Of a DNA stretch of 64,000 bases, positions 16,949 through 25,365 are shown in pieces. The notes beneath the pieces are model-generated. The model made no database searches. It was given only the letters and a program-made list of their open reading frames with translations, and was not told the DNA's origin. The stretch is from an uncultured Bacteroidales bacterium (GTDB lineage: Bacteria > Bacteroidota > Bacteroidia > Bacteroidales > UBA932): NCBI GenBank assembly GCA_947168065.1, contig CAMVKH010000001.1:471640-535639 (forward strand), given 5' to 3'. Positions within the stretch are counted from its first letter, which is position 1; each line of letters opens with the position of its first letter. The translations under genes were made by a program, and so were the position numbers.

Positions 16949-17752
16949 ATGATACGTCCGGCAGAAATTCAGAAGAAAGCGAACAAGGAAAAAGTGAGGG
17001 ACACCCAGATAGAAAAGGATTACATCCTTACATGGATTCTCACAGGCGTAGCCAATAATGAAGTCTTGTCCAAAGCTCTGGCCTTCAAAGGCGGCACGGT
17101 CCTTAAATAATTCTACTTCAAGGACTACCGCTATTCCGAGGACCTTGATTTCACCTTGGTTGATGATCGTCTTTCCAATGATGAAATCCAGAATGCTTTC
17201 AAGGAAGTGTTCCTATATGTTCGAGAAGAAGCCAACATTCCGCTCTCCATGGAGGATTTCGGCATCCACGAAACGGGAATCATCAACTTCTATATCTCCT
17301 ATGTCGGTCCCCTCGGAGGGACTGGGGCCAACAAACGCGTCAAGGTTGACATCTCCCGGACGGAATTGCTTTGCTTCAAGCTGGAGAAACGGCCAATGTT
17401 TGACGCCTATTCCGACCAAGAAGACTGTTCGGTCCAATGTTATTCTTTGGATGAGGTGATGACGGAGAAGATGCGGTCGCTGCTTTCCAGAACCCAGCCA
17501 CGTGATTACTATGACCTATGGTATTTGTCGGAAATGGAAGGTATGGAAATGACCGATCACCGATTTGAGTTCGAGTCGAAAGCCCGACACAAAGGCCTTG
17601 ATCCGGATTCCCTGCAGGAGAAACTTGACGGGAAGATTAACGTTTTCAAGTCCAGATGGGAGAGTTCCATGAAGGACCAGATCGCAGAATTACCTCCCTT
17701 CGATCAGGTCCATCGCGAACTGGGCAAACACTTCCGTCATCTGTTCAAATAG
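16949..17752 (+). pseudogene. AbiEii nucleotidyltransferase toxin, interrupted by an in-frame TAA
   Basis: The frame opens at ATG 16949 (MIRPAEIQKKANKEKVRDTQ), matches the AbiEii/AbiGii toxin family, and hits TAA at 17108-17110 (codon 54), just after FKGGTVLK. The same frame continues without a shift: FYFKDYRYSEDLDFTL follows directly and runs to the stop at 17752. The two key nucleotidyltransferase motifs, GGT and DLDF (DxD), thus lie on either side of the stop. One base change (AAA to TAA) explains it. A restart at ATG 17156 would lack both motifs, so the toxin should be inactive. The system would normally transfer nucleotides to a cell target. Confidence 0.85.
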
Positions 17753-17787
17753 TAGCGACGACAATTATTGAGTGAATCAAAGCCGTT

Positions 17788-18330
17788 ATGCATAACGATT
17801 TGAATGAACGCAGAAAAGCCAAGAAACGCTTGGCGCTGAACTCCCGTGATATTCATGTTGGGTGGATTGTGGGAGCGGGCGTTTCTATGCTCATCTTTTT
17901 GCTGGCCACTTTCGCCACGGCTTACCGCCATGACGCGTATTCTTCAAGGTTAGGGTTAAGGGACCTGATGACTACAGATGTTTGGTTCCGGGTATTCCTA
18001 GCCTTAACCTGCTTTTCATTACTGTTGTTTCTGGGGCTGCTTGTTTACGCATTCGTCGCCGGAAGAATCAACAGATCCGGTGATAACGAAGGTGAGGAAT
18101 CGCTACCGCCCGCCGAAGAGAGAGCCTCAACAACAGAGCAACCGGAACGAGTGATTATCAATGAAGCAAAATTACGGGATATCTTTAACTCGGAGTTCAT
18201 GCATGAATGGATCCGCGATGGCAAGACGTATCTCGACCAGGTCATTGAGGATTTGCAATTCGTCCGGGACCATTATTTGATGGGGGCTAAAAAGGTCGAA
18301 GATATTTACAGAGCAGTCTTATTCGCGTGA
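17788..18330 (+). CDS. Hypothetical two-helix membrane protein
   Basis: A 180-aa protein with two predicted membrane helices at about 25-47 (VGWIVGAGVSMLIFLLATFA) and 68-90 (VFLALTCFSLLLFLGLLVYAF), a short acidic linker, and a C-terminal helical domain (LRDIFNSEFMHEWIRDGKTYLDQ). No family recognised. It follows the broken toxin by 35 bp and may belong to the same acquired segment. The end is followed directly by a mobilisation-gene-like scar. Confidence 0.5.
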   Translation: MHNDLNERRKAKKRLALNSRDIHVGWIVGAGVSMLIFLLATFATAYRHDAYSSRLGLRDLMTTDVWFRVFLALTCFSLLLFLGLLVYAFVAGRINRSGDNEGEESLPPAEERASTTEQPERVIINEAKLRDIFNSEFMHEWIRDGKTYLDQVIEDLQFVRDHYLMGAKKVEDIYRAVLFA

Positions 18331-18331
18331 G

Positions 18332-18550
18332 GAGTGCAGCCACATCTTTCGGACCGCCTTTCTTATCTTTGCCGGTTACGTCGATGCCGCCACCACCTTC
18401 GCGCAAAACTGCGGAGGCGGAGGCTCCGCTCCCGACCAGGACTGGGGCCGCGACAAGAACGAGGACGACATCCTCTGGACCCGCCGCTGCTTCCGCAAGG
18501 CCCGGGAGATGGTCACTATGCCGGTGATAAGGTGGGGAAGAAAAAGATAA
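18332..18550 (+). pseudogene. Possible mobilisation (relaxase) gene 3' remnant
   Basis: A frame without a start codon that overlaps the end region of the previous gene and stops at TAA 18548-18550. The peptide contains FAGYVDAATTFAQNCGGGG, then a run with WGRDKNEDDILWTRRCFRKA. A VDAAT...GGGG...WGR-DEDD-WARRC pattern is what I recall from the C-terminal tails of Bacteroidetes mobilisation proteins. The base composition is higher in GC than the flanks. I have no search to confirm this; it could be another family's tail. Confidence 0.4.
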
Positions 18551-18625
18551 ATGGTTTCTTGCTTTTTATTCGCAAATTATCCTCCGAGACAAACTCACAT
18601 GCAATTTATTCTTTTGAATAATCCA

Positions 18626-18652
18626 GTTAGGCGTCCTTATAGGGCGCCTAAC
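18626..18652 (-). terminator. Hairpin after the ietS gene
   Basis: A perfect 8-bp stem (GTTAGGCG / CGCCTAAC) with an 11-nt loop directly after the stop codon of the subtilase gene. There is no long T-run on the minus strand, so termination by it is only probable. Confidence 0.5.
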
Positions 18653-20974
18653 TTATTCATTTGCCACATTGATGTTCTGACGAATAGCAATATCGGAATG
18701 AACAAAGTTATGCTCTTCTAAAGCCTGAATACACTTATCGTATAAAACACCTTGCTCACGAGGGTCTCTAATCGTTATGACAACAACTGCTTCAACATTT
18801 CCTACATTTATCCCAGTACTTTTATCTGTTGCAGTCGCATCTTTATATGTGGCCTCTAAACTCAAACACCACCTCCTGTCAGAACCAAGACAAGAATCTT
18901 TCTCAGCGGGAGTCATCTGCTGAAGATTGACATGATACTTTTTTACCGGACTATAATCTTCTCCGCAGATAATAGTCCGCTCACCATGGACCTTTTTTCT
19001 GAATGAGGGCTTGCTGTATCGACTCTTTGTCAGAACATTTTCTGGATCAATCAGTCTTTCTGAATTCTTATAAGTAGGAGGAGTGCCCGCAGCGCCAAGA
19101 GGACAAAAACGAATGCCTGTGTATGAAGTTAATGCAACTTTCACGTCGCTTTGACAATACTCGCTCTTTTCCACGCTTCTGAGGACAGGAGACGTGACAA
19201 GAGTTACAGTAACCTCACCCGTATAATAACCATCCTCTACCAAAGATGAAGGGAATGGGATATCTTGAATCTGAAGGTCCACACCATCTTGGAAGACTGG
19301 CTGCCATACCATGGTAAACTCGTTGGGATTATTAAATAGAATTTCATCAAGCAAAGCCGGACGCCCAAAACCTAATTCATTGAACAAAGACTTTTCAGCG
19401 TCTGACGGTAAATGCGGATACTCTGCGCTATGAATCAAAAGTGCTTTGATAAGCAGGGGATTGAAAGGACGGTTTAGCCTTTGCTCTAAACTGGCCGCCA
19501 AAGCAGAGACTCGAGGAGTCGAGTAGCTTGTCCCTGAATAACGATTCCCTTGATAGCCCGTATCAGAAAAGGAATTCACACCAATATTCTGATTACCACC
19601 GGCATGGACAATATCCGGTTTAATGATTTCGGCAGGACCAGGACCGATTCGAGAGAATGGTGAGCGGGTGCCGATGAGCGCATCTCCCTCGGTCACAAAC
19701 TTATGAGCAATTGAACCCACAGTCAAAGCTAATACAGAGTCAGCGCCTTGGGAAATTCTTTTCTTGTCTGGTTCCAAGGAAGAAATATTGCCGGCCGATT
19801 TACAGATAAGGATGCCATACTCTTTCTGCATACTGTCTAAGGCAATTGCAAAATCCGAAAAATCATCATTTTCCACTTCATTTGTTGATCCTTGAGAAAG
19901 ATTCCAAACATGAACATCGGGATTATTGACAATGGCAGTTTTTATGTGACCAACCATTTCTTCTTCCGACATCTGGATAACTCTATCATCAGTATTAACA
20001 ATACAAGAACGAATCTTCATTGGCGATGTCCCGGTAAGTAGTTCTCCCTCCAGAGCATCGCCATAATTAATTACCCCGGCGACAGAAGTTCCATGGAGTC
20101 TTCTTATATCAGCTTCTACCAGACCTGCTGTATTCTCTTCTGCATCCAACCATGGGGCAAGATGCGGAATTGCCTCAACACCCGAATCCAAAAGTCCAAC
20201 AAGTGGATACTCCTCCCCATCTACTGGTTCTTTTACTTCGAGATTCGTATTATAAGGCTCTGGAGAAACCGTAAGTTCAAAATATGGCATCTTCTTCACT
20301 GATATAACAGCATCCATTGTGGCTAATGCTTGTATCGCATCCTGTGTGGCCCTTTCAACAGCGAATAAATGCAATCCAGGAGAGTAATCCAATGAACGGA
20401 CCACAACATGGTTCTGTTCAGCAAACCTTAGCATGCTTTGCCGTGCAAGTTCGTTAAGCCGTTGGTTTTGATAATCAACAAGTTTAACCTTCAATAGTTT
20501 CCCCACAAGATCATCCTCAACATACGGATGAAAGAGTTGCAGATTATCAATAACCGCTACACCACATTGTTTATCTTTACTGATATTGCCCGAAATATTG
20601 ATGTTGTTCCTCATTAACTGAATATCCGCCTTGCTGTCAACCTTAACCAAAAGCCCCTGATGTGATTCTTTTCCAATAACATTACGCTTTTGGCGGCTAT
20701 CAAAAATTGAACGAGCATTGGCGCGGAAAGCTTTTCTCCGTGCTGCATTCTCATCCAAAGTCGCGACCAGAAGAATTGGTAAACCCTCTTCTTCGCGGGA
20801 ATCAAAAATCTGTTCTGCAGCAGAAAAAGTGTCCGTCATCACCCTGACGTGTTCTGCCATCGATTCTTGAGTAGACCAATTAGGCAAGGAGTTATCTCCC
20901 ATGCCTTCCTTTAAGAACAGATCTATTTCTCCTCTAGTCTCAACCAGTTGAATGGGTAAACTTCTTTGATTCAT
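18653..20974 (-). CDS. ietS: Subtilisin-like serine protease of an ietAS defence pair
   Basis: A 773-aa S8-family peptidase with no signal peptide, so it acts in the cytoplasm. The catalytic triad is complete: Asp263 in LLDSG, His294 in HGTSVAG and Ser483 in YSGTSYSTPRVSALAA, with the oxyanion Asn396 in SAGN. About 240 residues of unrecognised N-terminal domain precede the protease. Its start overlaps the stop of the AAA ATPase gene by 4 bp. A cytoplasmic subtilase coupled to an AAA ATPase is the layout of IetAS, first described as a plasmid-stability and incompatibility pair and later reported as anti-phage. Naming rests on this architecture. Confidence 0.8.
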   Translation of the reverse strand: MNQRSLPIQLVETRGEIDLFLKEGMGDNSLPNWSTQESMAEHVRVMTDTFSAAEQIFDSREEEGLPILLVATLDENAARRKAFRANARSIFDSRQKRNVIGKESHQGLLVKVDSKADIQLMRNNINISGNISKDKQCGVAVIDNLQLFHPYVEDDLVGKLLKVKLVDYQNQRLNELARQSMLRFAEQNHVVVRSLDYSPGLHLFAVERATQDAIQALATMDAVISVKKMPYFELTVSPEPYNTNLEVKEPVDGEEYPLVGLLDSGVEAIPHLAPWLDAEENTAGLVEADIRRLHGTSVAGVINYGDALEGELLTGTSPMKIRSCIVNTDDRVIQMSEEEMVGHIKTAIVNNPDVHVWNLSQGSTNEVENDDFSDFAIALDSMQKEYGILICKSAGNISSLEPDKKRISQGADSVLALTVGSIAHKFVTEGDALIGTRSPFSRIGPGPAEIIKPDIVHAGGNQNIGVNSFSDTGYQGNRYSGTSYSTPRVSALAASLEQRLNRPFNPLLIKALLIHSAEYPHLPSDAEKSLFNELGFGRPALLDEILFNNPNEFTMVWQPVFQDGVDLQIQDIPFPSSLVEDGYYTGEVTVTLVTSPVLRSVEKSEYCQSDVKVALTSYTGIRFCPLGAAGTPPTYKNSERLIDPENVLTKSRYSKPSFRKKVHGERTIICGEDYSPVKKYHVNLQQMTPAEKDSCLGSDRRWCLSLEATYKDATATDKSTGINVGNVEAVVVITIRDPREQGVLYDKCIQALEEHNFVHSDIAIRQNINVANE

Positions 20975-22080
20975 TTTAATTCCTCCTTGTCGTTTGCGGC
21001 CAGGTAAGACTTAATCTTCCTCAAGCCTATTCCGGTACTCTTATTAATAGCGACTTGTGTCATTCCATACTCACTCAAGAAATGAACATAAGCACGCTCG
21101 GTTTTATCCTGAACTTTGATTCCGTACAACCCGTCCAATAAGGTCAGTATCGGTATCTTTGAATTATTCCCTATCACGCATTTCACTTTTGCACGATCAA
21201 AGATCGTTTTTAGGTCAGATGGAGAAATGCCTTCTGCTAGGGTGGCAAATGCCATTTTTTTTGATGAATCTTCTGACATCTCCGTTGTGAAAGGCTCCGA
21301 AAAGATATCTATCATTTCTAATATTTCGTTTTTTCCGGGGAGGCCAATTTCCACCGTCTGAACAAATCGGCGCCAAATAGCGTTATCCAATAATTCAGAA
21401 TGATTAGTGGCGGCGATCATGACTGTCTCTGAGTTCATAGAGTCAATGTTCTGTAGAAGACTATTGATGACCCTTTTCAACTCACCCAACTCGTGCTGGT
21501 CATCTCTGGCCTTTGCAATGGCATCAAACTCATCTAGGAAAAGGATACAAGGGATACTCTTGGCATAATCAAAAATCTTTCTCAGGTTTTTTGCCGTACT
21601 ACCCAAAAGTGATGATACTATTCCATCCAGACGGGCCACTATTAATGGTAATCCTGTTTTCTCAGAAATATAATGAGCCACACTTGTCTTTCCGCATCCC
21701 GGACGCCCATGCAATAACAGCGTTTTCTTTATATCAACCCCTGCTAGTTCCAACTCGGACCGATGATTGACAATCTCTATAAACTCGGCTATTTTTATGT
21801 CCACATCGGGAGTAAGCACAACTTTATGGCGCTCCTCATCCGTTGGTATGATTTCCACTATCTGTAAACGGCTATCAGTATCTAAAGGTAGCACTCGCAT
21901 AGCATCTGCAATAGCAGCGTTCTTTGGGACGCCATTTTCTATTATCTGTCGAACGCACTTAGACAAAGCAATATCACCCTCACGTTCAAGCCGGTCTGCT
22001 AAACGTGTGGAATAAGCCAGGATTTTTCGCTTGTCATTCATCAAGCCACCTTCAATGATTCTAAGTATTTCGGTTTGCAT
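20971..22080 (-). CDS. ietA: AAA ATPase of an ietAS defence pair
   Basis: A 369-aa protein from the ATG at 22080. I prefer this start because a TATCTTTG promoter box lies 23 bp upstream, inside the longer possible frame that runs to 22146. The N-terminal 90 residues are helical; the AAA core has Walker A GRPGCGKTS at about 125-133, Walker B CILFLDEFDA near 178, sensor-1 in MIAATNHSELLDNAIWRRF with its arginines, and a small C-terminal lid. The C-terminus reads TQVAINKSTGIGLRKIKSYL. The substrate is probably the partner protease or its target. The 4-bp overlap with ietS indicates translational coupling. Confidence 0.8.
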   Translation of the reverse strand: MQTEILRIIEGGLMNDKRKILAYSTRLADRLEREGDIALSKCVRQIIENGVPKNAAIADAMRVLPLDTDSRLQIVEIIPTDEERHKVVLTPDVDIKIAEFIEIVNHRSELELAGVDIKKTLLLHGRPGCGKTSVAHYISEKTGLPLIVARLDGIVSSLLGSTAKNLRKIFDYAKSIPCILFLDEFDAIAKARDDQHELGELKRVINSLLQNIDSMNSETVMIAATNHSELLDNAIWRRFVQTVEIGLPGKNEILEMIDIFSEPFTTEMSEDSSKKMAFATLAEGISPSDLKTIFDRAKVKCVIGNNSKIPILTLLDGLYGIKVQDKTERAYVHFLSEYGMTQVAINKSTGIGLRKIKSYLAANDKEELK

Positions 22081-22103
22081 AACGAGCGTTTCTTTAGTTT
22101 GGA

Positions 22104-22111
22104 CAAAGATA
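22104..22111 (-). promoter_or_regulatory. Promoter -7 box of ietAS
   Basis: The minus strand reads TATCTTTG. It places the transcription start about 17 bp before the ATG at 22080 and decides that start against the upstream in-frame one. No good -33 TTTG is present, which may mean that transcription needs an activator. Confidence 0.55.
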
Positions 22112-22150
22112 GTAATAAGATTTGTTTTGCGTTCTGTATTTTGCAAAATC

Positions 22151-22200
22151 TGTACGATTTCTGTTAAAAATGTTCGATTAATTGTGATTTCTGTTCGATT
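22151..22200. repeat. Three short direct repeats spaced by two helical turns
   Basis: TGTACGATT at 22151-22159, TGTTCGATT at 22171-22179 and TGTTCGATT at 22192-22200, with start-to-start spacings of 20 and 21 bp. They lie 40-90 bp upstream of the ietAS -7 box, between ietAS and the mza-like operon. The even phasing suggests binding of a protein to one face of the DNA. Confidence 0.5.
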
Positions 22201-22474
22201 TTACATTTGTTTTGATTTCCTCAAGCATTACTATCTACCTCCCTTCTCATTTCAAAAAGGAGAATCAAAGCACCAGACCATAGTATGTATATTGAAGCAG
22301 CCATGGCGTACAACAATTCTTATGATGATACTATCTCGCTAAAGGAAACACTTTTAGAAACAAATTGGCAATCATAATAAATGTCTGACAAGACCATAAA
22401 TCCAGTATCAACGTGGAAGAATTGATCTTTTTTGCTAACTTTGTAAGATTAAGCCCATTATCAATAATAATCCT
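22201..22474. other. Intergenic region before the mza-like operon
   Basis: AT-rich leader. It has a TAACTTTG box at 22436-22443, 31 bp before the methyltransferase ATG, as the probable promoter, without a clear -33 element. A 30-codon open frame at 22285-22377 (begins MYIEAAMAYNNSYDDT) has no close ribosome site; I would not call it a gene. Confidence 0.4.
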
Positions 22475-23812
22475 ATGGGATTGAAATTCATAGATCTGTT
22501 TGCCGGTCTTGGTGGATTCCATCTCGCGCTCCAGAAACTGGGGCATGAGTGTGTATTTGCCAGTGAATTGAAAGACGATCTCCAGCAGTTGTATGAAATC
22601 AACTTCGGTGGCGGCGTCATTCACGGCGATATACTCTCTTTCGAACCGAAAGATATTCCGGCTCACGATATACTGTGCGCCGGTTTCCCTTGCCAACCGT
22701 TCAGCCAAGCCGGTAAACGTGAAGGGTTCAACGATTCCAAGGCTCGTGGGAACTTCTTCTTTACCATCTGCGCCATAATTAAGTACCATCGCCCCAAATA
22801 TGTTCTTCTAGAAAACGTGTCCAACTTAAACGGACACGATGGCGGTGATACGATGCGTGTTATCCTCCGGGAGCTGGACAAATTGGAATACGATGTGCCG
22901 ACACCAGAGATTCTTTCCCCGCATCAATTCGGAATCCCTCAGCACCGCCGGAGGGTGTATATTGTTGCAGCCGACCGTCGTCAAGGCGGCCTTGGTGATT
23001 TCAAATATCCAAAGCCGTTAAAGAAGAAGACCCACATCAGGACAGTCCTCGACGAATCAAGCACACAGTATATGCACCTGAAAGTTGACACTCGTTATCA
23101 GTTGGAGGTCTGGCAAGAGTTTCTGGACCTTACTCAGGAGCACGAAGGCAAGATTCCGCGTTTTCCGATATGGGCTATGGAATTCGGCGCTGATTATCCC
23201 ATATCTCCTGCACCAGCCTTCAATACCGCAGACAATCTGCTTGGCAGGCACGGCAAATTGGGCCGTAGAATAGAGGGATGGAATCTTGAAGACTGCCTTG
23301 CTCAGTTGCCTGTGTACGTAAGGACGGCAACAGCCGAAGAGTTCCCCAAGTGGAAGATTCGCTATATTCAGGAAAACCGCGCGTTTTATGAACGGAACAG
23401 GGAATGGCTTGATGTCTGGCTCCGGAAAGTCCAGCACTTCGAGAATAGCCACCTTAAACTGGAATGGAATTGCGGCCCTAAGGCGACTACGACGATGGAT
23501 GACAAAATCATCCAGTTCCGAGCTTCCGGTATCCGTGTCAAACTCCCGAATTTCGCCCCGGCTCTGAATCTTGTTGGTACCCAAGTCCCGATATGCCCCT
23601 GGATCAATCTTCCTCCTGAGACATTGGCCGAAGGTGAACCAGCCAAAGGTCGCTATATGACAATGCGCGAAGCTGCGGCTCTACAGTGTATGCAAGACCT
23701 GAAATTTGGAGAAGGATCGTTCCAACTCACCCAATCGAGAGTCTATGAAGCACTTGGAAACGCCGTGAACGTGGATGTGGTGTACAGAATCGCTAAAAAC
23801 CTGATCAAGTAA
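22475..23812 (+). CDS. DNA (cytosine-5) methyltransferase of an mza-like system
   Basis: A 445-aa C5 cytosine methyltransferase, first gene of a five-gene operon. Motif I is FIDLFAGLGGFHLAL (SAM binding, residues 5-19); motif IV is GFPCQPFSQAG with the catalytic cysteine at 73; motif VI is LLENVSNL near 110; motif VIII is QHRRRVYIVAADR; motif X is the C-terminal EALGNAVNVDVV. The target-recognition region lies at about 200-370 and its sequence specificity cannot be read. It probably marks host DNA so that the other proteins can tell self from foreign. The next gene starts 1 bp after its stop. Confidence 0.93.
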   Translation: MGLKFIDLFAGLGGFHLALQKLGHECVFASELKDDLQQLYEINFGGGVIHGDILSFEPKDIPAHDILCAGFPCQPFSQAGKREGFNDSKARGNFFFTICAIIKYHRPKYVLLENVSNLNGHDGGDTMRVILRELDKLEYDVPTPEILSPHQFGIPQHRRRVYIVAADRRQGGLGDFKYPKPLKKKTHIRTVLDESSTQYMHLKVDTRYQLEVWQEFLDLTQEHEGKIPRFPIWAMEFGADYPISPAPAFNTADNLLGRHGKLGRRIEGWNLEDCLAQLPVYVRTATAEEFPKWKIRYIQENRAFYERNREWLDVWLRKVQHFENSHLKLEWNCGPKATTTMDDKIIQFRASGIRVKLPNFAPALNLVGTQVPICPWINLPPETLAEGEPAKGRYMTMREAAALQCMQDLKFGEGSFQLTQSRVYEALGNAVNVDVVYRIAKNLIK

Positions 23813-23813
23813 G

Positions 23814-25364
23814 ATGAGCGATGTTATCATAGACAAAGTAAGCGTCAGAATCGGTTCCCAGATGTATGGGCGCTTCGAGGACCTTCCCAACACGGTGCCT
23901 CACGTCCTCGCTGAGTTCGTTGACAATGCCCTGCAGTCCTTCCGGGATAGCAAGGAGGCTCTGCTGGCATTAGACCCCAACTACAAACTACGTGTGGTTA
24001 TTCGTATCCTCTGGGACGAAACCGAGACGAAAATGTCCCAGCGCAAGGCGACTCAGTTCATGATTGAGGATAACGCCGGCGGTATTGCTGCCAGTCGATT
24101 CGTAAACGCCTTTGAGCCAGCAAATGCCCCGGATGACAACACGGGGTTGAATGAATTCGGCATGGGGCTTAAGACCGCTGCCTGCTGGCTTGGCAATAAC
24201 TGGATCGTTCATACTAAAGCCCTGGGCGAAGGAGTCTCCCGCATCGTCCGCTTTGACCAGAATGTCGTCACCAAGAATAATCTTGAGGAAGTCGATGTCA
24301 AGACCGAGCCAGCGAAACCGGAAGAGCACTTCACAAAGATTGAGATAAGCGCTCCGACTAAGAATATCCCCACAGAAAAGAGCCTTCAGAAGATTAAGAC
24401 CGAGTTGGCCAGCATCTACAGGAACTCGCTCCGTAATCAAGAAATGGATCTCTATGTCAATAATGAGCCGCTTGAATTCACGGAGTACGCCATCTTGAAT
24501 GCACCTTATTACAAGGATATGGAGGGGCCGTCAAAACTGTGGAAGAAAGACATTGACTTCCAGTTTGGCTCCTACAAAGCAAAGGGCTTTATCGGTATTC
24601 TCAAAGAACTCAAGAGCACTCAGAATGGCCTTGTCCTTTCACGTCGTGGCCGCGTCATCATAGGCGCCGAAGAAGATGGGCGTTATTTCCCCAAAAGCAT
24701 CTTTGGCTCCTCTCCTGGTACATTCCGCTTTAAGCGTATCTTTGGCGAACTGGAACTGGAAGGCTTTGCCGTCTCGTTCAACAAGAATGACATCCAGGAC
24801 AAAGAGAACTTGGAAATGCTTATGGAGGCTCTTCGTGATGAACTCCGTGATAAGGATTCCGATATTCTTGCCCAGGCCGACAATTACAGAGCAGACAATA
24901 CTGCGCGCCTGGTCAAAAAGATTGTTTCACGCCACGATGAAGCACCCAAGACAAAGCGTACGCCGGTTTCCATTGACACGAAGCCCATCGAGGAGAAAGC
25001 CAAGGTTGCAGAAATACAGCCGGTTATTCCGGAGCCCGTGCCCGAGGAAAACATCATCAACGAGTTCAAGCAGCCGGACTTCTACGATATCAACGGCAAA
25101 TTGCACCGTATGATCGTCAAATTTATCGATGAAGGCTCTGACCTTTGCTGGCTGGGTGTAGCCAAGGATGACCCCGATGCCATCGTCTGCAACATCAACG
25201 TCAAGCACGATTTCTTCAAGGTATTTGGCGAGCCTACAGATCCTGTCATCGCCTTGCTTAAGACTCTTGCAGTAGCACGATATACGACCGAAGCCGTTAA
25301 TAACAAAACGGCGATGGCCATGATGGACTTTTTCAATGAATACATAAAGAAGACCAAGGTATAG
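23814..25364 (+). CDS. GHKL (MORC/MutL-like) ATPase of an mza-like system
   Basis: A 516-aa ATPase of the GHKL fold. Motif N is LAEFVDNALQSF (Glu and Asn coordinate Mg-ATP), motif G1 is IEDNAGGI, and motif G2 is GLNEFGMGLKTAACWLGNNW at about 110-129. An S5-like domain follows (LVLSRRGRVIIGAEEDGRYFP). The C-terminal third carries a linker and an extra domain (DINGKLHRMIVKFIDEGS). MORC-like ATPases of this type are known from bacterial modification operons together with Z1 proteins. It likely clamps DNA on ATP binding and signals to the Z1 or nuclease partner. Confidence 0.85.
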   Translation: MSDVIIDKVSVRIGSQMYGRFEDLPNTVPHVLAEFVDNALQSFRDSKEALLALDPNYKLRVVIRILWDETETKMSQRKATQFMIEDNAGGIAASRFVNAFEPANAPDDNTGLNEFGMGLKTAACWLGNNWIVHTKALGEGVSRIVRFDQNVVTKNNLEEVDVKTEPAKPEEHFTKIEISAPTKNIPTEKSLQKIKTELASIYRNSLRNQEMDLYVNNEPLEFTEYAILNAPYYKDMEGPSKLWKKDIDFQFGSYKAKGFIGILKELKSTQNGLVLSRRGRVIIGAEEDGRYFPKSIFGSSPGTFRFKRIFGELELEGFAVSFNKNDIQDKENLEMLMEALRDELRDKDSDILAQADNYRADNTARLVKKIVSRHDEAPKTKRTPVSIDTKPIEEKAKVAEIQPVIPEPVPEENIINEFKQPDFYDINGKLHRMIVKFIDEGSDLCWLGVAKDDPDAIVCNINVKHDFFKVFGEPTDPVIALLKTLAVARYTTEAVNNKTAMAMMDFFNEYIKKTKV

Positions 25365-25365
25365 G

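Noticed and set aside
17105..17113. TAA in abiEii read as a recoded codon (selenocysteine or pyrrolysine)
   Set aside because: The stop is TAA, not TGA or TAG, and no insertion element or downstream hairpin is seen. Nonsense mutation is simpler.
22285..22377. 30-codon ORF before the methyltransferase as a control (C) protein
   Set aside because: Too short for a helix-turn-helix protein, with the only ribosome-site-like sequence about 22 bp away.
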